Assembly: GCA_018466975.1 (NCBI GenBank)
Contig: JAENRS010000022.1
Span: 124,001-188,000 of the forward strand
Length of the DNA stretch: 64,000 nucleotides
Direction of reading: 5' to 3'
Source: Sparassis latifolia
Lineage: Eukaryota > Basidiomycota > Agaricomycetes > Polyporales > Sparassidaceae
Shown here: positions 56,844 to 64,000 of the stretch, piece after piece
Layout: each line of letters opens with the position of its first letter
Position numbering within the stretch: the stretch's first letter is position 1
Position numbers and translations under genes: made by a program
Notes under the pieces: model-generated
What the model was told of the DNA's origin: nothing
The model's database searches: none
The model's input: the letters and a program-made list of their open reading frames with translations, nothing else

Positions 56844-57032
56844 TAGGGTGCACTCTTGGCCACGTCTGCCAGAGCTGCGTGCTCTGCCTGTCTTCACTGA
56901 GAGCATGTTATCCGTGTGTTTTTGGGGCCTTGACTTGCCATTGGGTGGCAAGTTAAGGTTCTTGATTTCTTGATGAGGGTCTTCACTGTCGAATAGAATT
57001 TTTCGCAGGGCAAATTGGACTGTAAAAAAGTG

Positions 57033-57284
57033 TAATGGGGGGCGAGATCTTATCACACCGAACCTCAGATACAGTGCACCAAGCTCTATTCTGAAGTGTC
57101 GTGCGTGTATCAAGGTCGTGGTGTGTTAAGTCTCTGACTTCAACACACCGACGCGCGCTCGATACATGCAGAGCACGTACAAACAGTATACAACAGTTAT
57201 GTAATACAAGATGAGATTAGATAAGATTAGGGCACAAGTACTGCTTGGTACTTGTGCCCTGCAATACAACAGCGGCACGTTACA
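57033..57284 (-). repeat. 5' LTR of the Ty3 element
   Basis: Begins TGTAATGGGG and ends CGGCACGTTACA. About 94 percent identical to 47163-47416, with 15 of 16 differences being transitions. No tRNA-type primer binding site was recognised immediately inside it. Confidence 0.93.
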
Positions 57285-57548
57285 TTTGGGCAGTCTTGCA
57301 TTTGTGCGTTTTCTGGGCAGTCTTATGTTTCCGCATTTTAGCATTCTCCTTAGAGCAGTGCGATTTTACTCCAATGCATTCCCAGCGATTATTGCGACTA
57401 CAGAGATTTTCCTAGCTACGCTTTCGGGCTACCCACCTCATACCTCTGGAATAGACTCTTCTCCTTCATTGCATCTCAGACCCCACATGGACTTGATTCC
57501 ACTCGTACTCCACCTTTCTGGCTTGCGATGGAACTACAATCTCCTCAA
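57285..57548 (-). repeat. Unnamed interspersed repeat, copy 2, right part
   Basis: Starts with the second TTTGG target copy and matches 39812-40076 ('gggcagtcttgcattt', 'gggctacccacctcatacct'). It completes the repeat that was split by the Ty3 element. Confidence 0.85.
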
Positions 57549-58450
57549 TGGGAACATGTTGCCAAGCCTGGGATCAACTAGGAGAGGATTCGAGATGATA
57601 GCGGGAGCCGCAGGTTGTCACCAGATGATGGTGAGGACGAAAAGGGTGTGAGAGTACAAGCGCATGAAGCAGAGCACAGCAGAATCTTGACAAATCCCTT
57701 CAGAGTTTGTATCTACTTAGAGATTTTCTGAGTCACGGCTTGTACAAGTAATCCGCAGAGTTAGAAACAGGACTGAGATATGCTCTAGCAAGGGCCGGGG
57801 GTTGTATAAGCGTCATTTCGGTATCCCATGACCGGTGTCTAACTGGTGCTGCTGTCAAAGCAATGATATCAGGCTGTATGCAAACACCTCAGCCACCCTC
57901 TCACAGCCCAGGAATCGACCTGTTCAAAACCCCATTACAGCCTTGGAAATCCGGGGCCATTCGGACCACCCAAATCCGGTCCGATCTCAGGCCTCATAAA
58001 AATTCCTGAAGCGGCATCACACGAGGGCTGTATTTCGGTACGTATTTCCATCTTTTCTACCCTTTTCGTCTAATGATTTTCTGGTGCTTTACTGTTTTGG
58101 CCATGTAGCATAGTCATCCAACAGCAAGTACTGTCAACATTGGTCTGACTCATGAGCGATGACATCCACCATGTGACTGTGAGATGGGCTTCATGAAACG
58201 CCCAACTGCCGTGTGCGAAAAAAGGCCCACATGTATATGTAAAATAATAATTGTACACTTTGAACAGCATAGTCCTAGGTCCATTCCTGACCAGAAAAAA
58301 TGTCTCTGAAGTGAGAAAAGCTCTCAGAAATGTCTCCGGTCTCGGAATTCTCCAGCTGAGCCCTCTTGATCTCCACAAGTCTTGTTGACCTGTGGAAATC
58401 TTCTAAACTAGTCTCCAGATTTCCACAAGGCCATCAACCTGGGCAAATCT
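57549..58450. other. Spacer; no gene seen
   Basis: Mixed sequence with a short stretch resembling 45540-45580 at about 58060-58085. No conserved frame. 3' flank of the protease-like gene. Confidence 0.4.
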
Positions 58451-60256
58451 TCAGTCTTCCTGTCTAGCGGTGTAGTTGAAGACCAGGTAGAGGTTGGCAT
58501 TGAGGAACTTGGCCTTGATGATGAGCCAGAGCCAGAACATTGGTGTGGCATAAGTGATATCCGACGACTCCGTCTTGCCAGACCCGCCAGTAAGGAGGCC
58601 ACCGAATTCGCCAGTGCCGGAGGCAATCATCGATCCGGAGTCTCCGCTCCTGGAGAACGCGCCTGAGTCGTATGGGAGGATTGCCCATTCAATCGAGTCC
58701 CGGTGAGTCTGGTTGGCGAAGTACTCGCGCGCACAGGAGAAGAATCCAGTGGCACGACCAATCGTGGTGAGAGTGGTTAGGCCGCGCTTGATGACGTAGA
58801 GGCAGTTTTCGCCGTCGTGGTCCTTCGTGTCGGGATGCCGCATGCGATCCTCGGCGAGAATGCCCCTGAGCTCGAGGAGGCGTTCGGCTGGGTACTCGAA
58901 GCCGGACTGCGCGTCCGTGCGAGGATACATCTTGTTTACGAACTTGGCGGCCTCGATCTCCGTCCCTGAATATAAACAGTTAATTCAGACGCCTTTAGTG
59001 AAAAAGATCAGCATGCACCTAAGTCAATAACGCTCCCCTTAAAGTTAGGCAAAAACCTGGCCTTATCGAGCTTGACGACGCAAACGTCCTTGGTGAAGCC
59101 ATGCGGAGCGGTACCGATAGTGATAGCAGGCGACCAGACAACGTGACCGACCACACGCTGGCTCGGCTTACCGAAGTCCTTCTTCGTCTTCTCGTAGAGC
59201 TTCTGAAGCTCGTTGATCGCGTCGGTCGTCTCCTCCAGCAGCTCCCGAGTCTTCTCCAGCTCCTTCTTCGCCTTCTTAGCAGCAGGGGTATCGCCCTCCG
59301 CCCTCCCCTCCAACCTCCCGATCGACTCCCTGCGGATCTCCGTCGCAGTGCTAAGGTTTCCGATCTGGATCTGGACGGACTTGAGGTAGTCCTCCCACGC
59401 CTTGGTGCCCATGAGGAGGACTTTCTTACGAGGCCCGCTGGGGTTGTAGGTGTAGTCGGAATTGTCCTCATCTGCCGGGAAGAGAACGTGGCGAGCCGTA
59501 ACGCCGTAGAGGTCGTCGCCGTCATTGAAGTAGAAGCCCATAGTGCCCTGGAGGTGGGGCGTCTTCGCGGCAGCCATAGGAAGTCCAAGCGCAGTAGTGA
59601 GAGGATCAATGACGTGTCTGGTTGCATCCAGGTCCGAGGCAGGTTCGTAGAGCTCTGCACTAGCTGAACGCCTGAACACCGATTCCCGGAATTCGATGTC
59701 GACGGCTGTAATGTCCTCGTCCTCGAGGAGTGCGAGTATGGCGTTGGCTGAGTTGAACGCATCCTCACCGGCGGGACTATCGGGAAGAACGCCGACCCAG
59801 ATCACGACGGGACTGATAACAGCAGGCATTTGTTGGTTCGGGATCGGGACCGTGCGGAAACGGACGAGGTCGATGGTCGAAAAGCGGACCTGCTGCTTGT
59901 CGAGAAGGTCACGAACCTTGGGACGGACATCCTCCCACTTGTCGCCAAGCTTATGGTCGTAGACTGGATAGAGGTGCTTCAAGCGACGATACGCCTCTGG
60001 TCCCTTGGGCATGACGAAGGGATCCTTCGACGTGCGGTAGACCAGCTTGGGGGGGGGAACGGGAGATCCCCGCATAGTAGAGGGTGGCCTCGACCTTGGA
60101 GATAACGTGGGGAGGGGAGCCAGAAGAGACGCTCGAGGCGTATTCGTCATCGAGACTGAGGTCGGAGAAGTCCGTGTCGGTGGGGGAGCTGGTAGGGCCC
60201 TGGCTGTTCTGCCTGGCTAGGGTGATACACTCTTCGAGGAATGCCGAAGAAATCAC
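58451..60256 (-). CDS. Trypsin-fold serine-protease-like protein with coiled-coil insertion; apparent 1-nt frameshift
   Basis: About 585 residues in two main exons (60256 to about 59023, then about 58966 to 58451; junction IDLG/TEIEAAKF). Chymotrypsin-type motifs are in order: His in YGVTARHVLFP, a candidate Asp in DVCVVKLD, Ser in SGDSGSMIA (GDSGS for the usual GDSGG). Between His and Asp lies a charged coiled-coil-like insert of about 70 residues (AAKKAKKELEKTRELLEET). There is no signal peptide, so it is probably intracellular. The N-terminal frame (SSPTDTDFSDLSLDDEY ... TLYYAGISRSP) and the main frame (PPKLVYRTSKDPFVMPK) are out of phase and meet at a run of nine C (60049-60057 in plus view); eight would keep one frame. 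The start is uncertain: the upstream frame opens at GTG 60256, with no ATG at that point. Confidence 0.65.
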
Positions 60257-61010
60257 TAGACGAGTATACGAGCGGGTCAGTATAAAAGGATAGTAGTAAA
60301 ACGTTAAAGAACTCGCTTGTTCTAGTCGAATACAAAGCTGACATCAGGGGTCCTCAGGCTGTGGATTGCCACATCGTGATAAGCGCCTGACGGGCTTACC
60401 AAAAATGGTCATTGAACGAAAGTTTTGCGTCCTAATACTACCTCTCTCACGAATATGACAAATTCTGCCTGCAAATCAATGTCCGAAACGTGTTGGCCAA
60501 TCCGCAAGAAATGACGAAAGTCACGAGGAGATGGGTGTGGTCAAGCTCACAAATACAGTATTGCAGAGCACACAGCTTCCATTGATCGCTCTATCTGCGA
60601 GGTGCTGACGTAATAATTACGATCGATAGATCGCATGCCATGGCTTTGCTCAACTTGTGCTCCCCAAATTTTCTGAATCCTCATTCCACCAATAAATTTG
60701 ATCGGATTCATGTCCATTGTACATCCCAAGTACTGTCTTGTGGGCACCCGAAAATTGTATATTTTTAGCGGTTTTCCTGACTCTTGACCAACGCCCGGAT
60801 TATGCTGACAACTCGACGTTGCCGGAATGCGCTCACCCTTGCCGTATCAAAAGCGTCTGCGTCTACGAGCTTTATCTCAGACCTTCTCTTGACAGCACGT
60901 GGGCAATCCGTCAGGTCAGCCGGAAATGAGTCGCCGAAAGCTACGACACCCTGACTTGACCTTGACTGCTGAGCGCTGATTACTGAGGCCCTTCTCCCCC
61001 TTGCTCAGGA
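60257..61010. other. Divergent spacer; no gene seen
   Basis: Lies between two outward-transcribed genes and presumably contains both promoters. Short ORFs only. Confidence 0.4.
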
Positions 61011-63493
61011 ATGGCGAGAGTCATTCTGTCCAAGTCTCACGAGTATGCGGACGATGATCCTGGACTGTCTTTGGACTATTTCTGTCGAGATCTCGAGCTC
61101 TACTCCAGCCGCGGTAAACACAAACTCGTTCAAGTGGACCACTACAAGGAGAAAAGCAGATATAGTTAGCGATTGGCTCCTTCTGTCGTATACCTCTCAG
61201 GTGTGAATAGCGGTATTAACAATACTCCCCTCCAGATCACGAATTTCTCGTGTTCGAGATCACACACGGCAATTACAAGTCAGGTTCTGGAAAGGACAAT
61301 ATATATTTGCGCATGGAGCGACGCCCAAGCGGCCAAACCCCTCTACATACAGCAGGGAGCTTTCAGCGGGTAACAAACGATACCATCAAGCGTGTACGAC
61401 CCGATTTTGACTGGTCTCCATATTATCATCTCTTCACCGTCTCCCGCCATCCAGAGAAGGAGCTCTCGCTGTCAGACATCTGCAAGATGTACCAACCCAT
61501 CCGCATCATATCACCAACGTATGATCCAGTCTCGCACAACTGTTACTGGTTTTGCAACAAATTTCTGCAAAATCTCGCGGAGGAATTACAGGTCTCTGGA
61601 TGTCCAGGGAAAGATTACCGCTTGCGAAGCACCTTTGCTGTAGGATTTACTCGGGTGTACCCTAATCGGCTCGCTCGTTCAGCATTGTTTTCATTCGGCC
61701 CTGCTGAGGACGCGGGGGAGACATCTGGTGAATGCTGGTGTCTGCCGGTAATGATACCATGGCGGGCGAGTAAAGCAGTGAAACGTAAGGCAAGCGAAGG
61801 CGGAAGGTTCGTTTTCGCTTTCGCCTGCTATCCATCCACTGACATCCTATATATTCCAGTGCAGCACAAGTCGTCGAAAAGCCTTCTGATGGGCTTATTA
61901 GTAAACTTCCTGCTCAGAGCCTTCCCCGAATTGTAGCAGGGCCATCACAGGAGAAGTATCCGATAAACTACGACTCTGCTCCGGATATTACTGCCGAGAG
62001 AGAAAATGTGACTCCCAATCAGAGGACGGTCTGGGAACTAGACGAGACTCGTTTGATGACCCTCGAGGATGTCCTGCAGCAGAAAGTTTGTATTTGGTCT
62101 CATTAGTCGTATGTACTCCTGGTCCACTTACCAAATTGTGCAGATTTCTTGGCAACCTGAGGCTGTTGAAGCCGTCGCCCATGCAATCACAGTTTCAACA
62201 GCCAAAAAGAAGACGAACAGGCCCATAGCATCACTAATATTTGCTGGACCAGCAGGTCGTCAACAAAGGGATGTCGCTGAAGCAGTGAGTACTTATTTGG
62301 ACGTCATCTTTCAGCTTATTGATGTCATCTTGCAGCTTGCACAGGAACTCTTCGGTAATTGCTCCCTCATCATAGAAATCCTGAAGATCAAATCCTCATA
62401 CTTCGGCGACGAGGTGTGGTTTTCGGTCAGTTTAATCGCGCCAGAAGATCATTACTGGGTAAATTAGACTGAACGGCCATGTTCCACGTATCAGACTGGT
62501 TGTTACCCTCGCAGAGAAAGCCACTTCCACTATGATTCTTTCGGTGGGGAACAGCTCCTGCAGTTTGTCAACCAAAACCCCCGCTGCTGTATCCTGGTCA
62601 CAGAGAGGCGCGTTACAGTTCACACTTCTGGGCGCTCCGATAGCTGACATCTGCGTGTAGAATCGAAAACATCCCGCCCAAGATCTTGGAGGTATTTCTA
62701 CGAATCCTAGACCAGAGCCAAATTCATGATCAAGATAGAGTTGTGGATTTTCGGTACGCATTTTATGCTCCAGCTGTACACCATGCTATTCCCGCTGAAA
62801 CGATCGTTGGATGGTATCCATCGACGATGTTCCACCAGCGAAACAGTTTTGATCCTGAGCACCGGTGTGGCAGATCGATTTCTGGAGTCCCAAGTGGGTG
62901 AGATCCCGGAGGAGAAGCGTCGCAAAATTGACGAGACAATTCGATGCGAACTTGAGAAGATTATTCAGGCCAAGCTCGATGGATCTTCTCCCTCTTTCCT
63001 CGACTGGTTCAGTCGTTTCACAATTGCTCCATTCGTACGTATGGTGATAAGGGATACGATACCGCGGGCTGATGCGTCATGCATACAGCGCGCCTTATGG
63101 GATCCGGAAGCGAAGAAAGAAATAATCCAGAAGGAAGTGCAAGACCTGCAGCTCTGCACAGACGTCTCTATCCACGTCAACGTGAAGGCTGAGAAGTGGC
63201 TTATGAAGCGGGGGGTTGACTTCGAGCATGGCGCAAATCTAGCGTCCGAGCTGATGTCCCAGAGGCTACTACACCGCATAAATGAAGGGGACGTCAGGAG
63301 GGGAGACCGGGTCGAGTTCCGGATGAACGCAAGGTCAAACGCTCTCAGATGTGTTGTGCCGACTGACGATTTTTGGTCCCGCTTCCTTCCTACACTATCC
63401 CCCACTGACGACGCCAGAGAATTTAACTTTACATCTACTGCTGGTCCAGTTTTTCCCACGGAGGAGTATATGACGGAAATGGTTTCTGCGTAA
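61011..63493 (+). CDS. LRAT/NlpC-like domain fused to a degenerate Clp/Hsp100 AAA+ module
   Basis: Exons: 61011-61164, 61236-61784, 61865-62085, 62144-62284, 62345-62413 (possibly extending to about 62459), then about 62496-62600, 62659-62750 and a last exon from about 62838 to the stop at 63493. The N-terminal part has His in NHEFLVFEITHGNY and Cys in SHNCYWFCNKFLQNL, the order and NC-aromatic context of LRAT/permuted NlpC-P60 cysteine hydrolases. The C-terminal part aligns along the ClpB second AAA+ domain: WQPEAVEAVAHAI, NRPIASLIFAGPAGRQQRD (no GKT), GGEQLLQFVNQNPRCCILVT (Walker B without DE), FLRILDQSQIHDQDRVVDFR, TVLILSTGVADRF (sensor Asn lost), WLMKRGVDFEHGANL (sensor-2 Arg lost). It is probably a non-hydrolysing Clp-like scaffold. 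The function is unknown. Fusion in one frame is supported by phase-compatible junctions. Confidence 0.72.
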
Positions 63494-63769
63494 GAGCGTG
63501 ATTAGTGCCATTCGACCGTTTGCCATTGACATTCACGTAGGTGCTAGCAGGTAACTACATCCCCACGAGGTTGTCCTTAGTGTTATGACTAATTGTATTT
63601 CTAACTGGTGAGGGGGAAGAGAACACGGCTGCTCTTGGAACTACTCTGGCGTACTTGCACACCACCGAAGATAACACAACACCTCTGAACATTTTAAATC
63701 ATATTCCAGGATTGCATTTACGTAGTACACAGGGATGACGTTGGCTTTATACACAATCGCATACAAATC
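63494..63769. other. Convergent 3' spacer; no gene seen
   Basis: Fewer than 300 bases between two convergent genes. Confidence 0.5.
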
Positions 63770-64000
63770 TCAGAGCAACAACCGAAGCAGCTCCACCCAC
63801 TTCTTCACAAAGCCTTCCACATCACCCACTGGCATGGCATAGATGTTTGCATCAGCGCTCACCGTGATCTTGCCGCCCCAGGAGAACGACCGGAAGAACC
63901 TACTCGCAGGTCACGTCAACAATACTTGCTTACTAGAAGAACAAAAACGTACGGGCCGGGATCGGTCTTGTTCAGGGACACGAAGAAATCGTCGATCTTT
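63770..64000 (-). CDS. Hypothetical protein, 3' end only (runs off the right edge)
   Basis: Two exons are visible on the minus strand. The edge exon reads KIDDFFVSLNKTDPGP and ends at a GTACGT donor. After an intron of about 55 bases the last exon reads FFRSFSWGGKITVSADANIY, AMPVGDVEGFVKKW, then VELLRLLL and a TGA at 63770-63772. The two exons join in phase at P/F. No domain is recognised in the visible 58 residues. Confidence 0.6.

Larger units (their letters stand above)
47163..57284 (-). mobile_element. Ty3/gypsy chromovirus LTR retrotransposon, full-length but decayed
   Basis: Two LTRs of 254 and 252 bp flank 9.6 kb of minus-strand coding sequence in the order Gag, protease, reverse transcriptase, RNase H, integrase with chromodomain, then extra 3' frames. 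A 5-bp target duplication TTTGG lies at 47158-47162 and 57285-57289. A polypurine tract (minus strand AGTGGGGGAGGG, 47417-47428) abuts the 3' LTR and confirms orientation. The LTRs differ at about 16 of 252 positions, nearly all transitions, so the insertion is not recent. Several in-frame TGA codons interrupt gag-pol, so it is not autonomous now. It landed inside the repeat whose intact copy is at 38700-40076. Confidence 0.95.

Noticed and set aside
57820..58110. Helitron 3' end
   Set aside because: Shares a short stretch with 45.5 kb, but no CTRR terminus with a preceding hairpin could be fixed.
59019..59768. 249-codon minus-strand frame rich in Arg and Ser
   Set aside because: Overlaps the protease-like gene in another frame; the composition is that of a shifted GC-rich gene, and the motifs TARHV and GDSGS lie in the other frame.
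61250..61936. Stand-alone 228-codon gene ending at 61936
   Set aside because: A GTAAGG donor at 61785 and an acceptor at 61864 remove the stop and join in phase to the Clp-like part, so the long frame is best read as the second exon plus intron.

Overview
This is nuclear DNA of a filamentous fungus, most likely an agaricomycete basidiomycete of the white-rot/polypore type. The genes carry many short introns of about 45 to 90 bases with GT...AG ends. They include tandemly amplified aryl-alcohol-dehydrogenase-type aldo-keto reductases, a Crinkler/RHS-type NTPase-nuclease, an Ldb17/SPIN90 endocytosis protein and a chromodomain Ty3/gypsy element. No bacterial operon, tRNA, rRNA or CRISPR structure is visible. 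The species cannot be named from the sequence alone.

Layout. 1-4.5 kb shows no gene I can support. 4.6-10.8 kb holds two paralogous genes of an unrecognised family in inverted orientation (5375-6329 minus, 8101-9061 plus), a purine nucleoside phosphorylase (9558-10767 minus) and a broken copy of its 5' half (about 4576-5200). 11.6-13.1 kb is aldo-keto reductase copy 1. 13.6-16.9 kb is a mosaic: a mariner-type MITE, followed by fused fragments duplicated from neighbouring loci (tail of the Crinkler-like gene, C-terminal half of LDB17, 5' part of the phosphorylase gene, and a piece of the 9.2 kb spacer). 17.7-20.15 kb is the Crinkler-like gene and 20.7-23.06 kb is intact LDB17. 25.0-31.9 kb carries aldo-keto reductase copies 2 and 4 (apparently intact) and copy 3 (5'-truncated pseudogene), with a Harbinger-type MITE between copies 2 and 3. 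32.8-34.0 kb is a hypothetical basidiomycete-type gene.

34-58.4 kb is lower in GC and dominated by transposons: a copia-type LTR, an hAT-like non-autonomous element with an 8-bp target duplication, a chromodomain relic, and two copies of an unnamed repeat. The second copy of that repeat is split by a complete but decayed 10.1-kb Ty3/gypsy chromovirus (47163-57284) with a TTTGG target duplication. The uninterrupted first copy serves as the empty site.

58.4-64 kb is again genic. It has a trypsin-fold protease-like gene (minus) with an apparent homopolymer frameshift, then a plus-strand gene that joins an LRAT/NlpC-like domain to a Clp/Hsp100 AAA+ module whose ATPase motifs are all degenerate, and last the 3' end of a hypothetical gene running off the right edge.

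The genes do not form one pathway. The reductases are expected to act on aryl aldehydes in lignin or aromatic metabolism, the phosphorylase in purine salvage, and LDB17 in actin-dependent endocytosis. The Crinkler-like NTPase-nuclease, the protease-like gene and the LRAT-pseudoClp gene look like fast-evolving accessory genes, possibly for defence or conflict; that role is inference.
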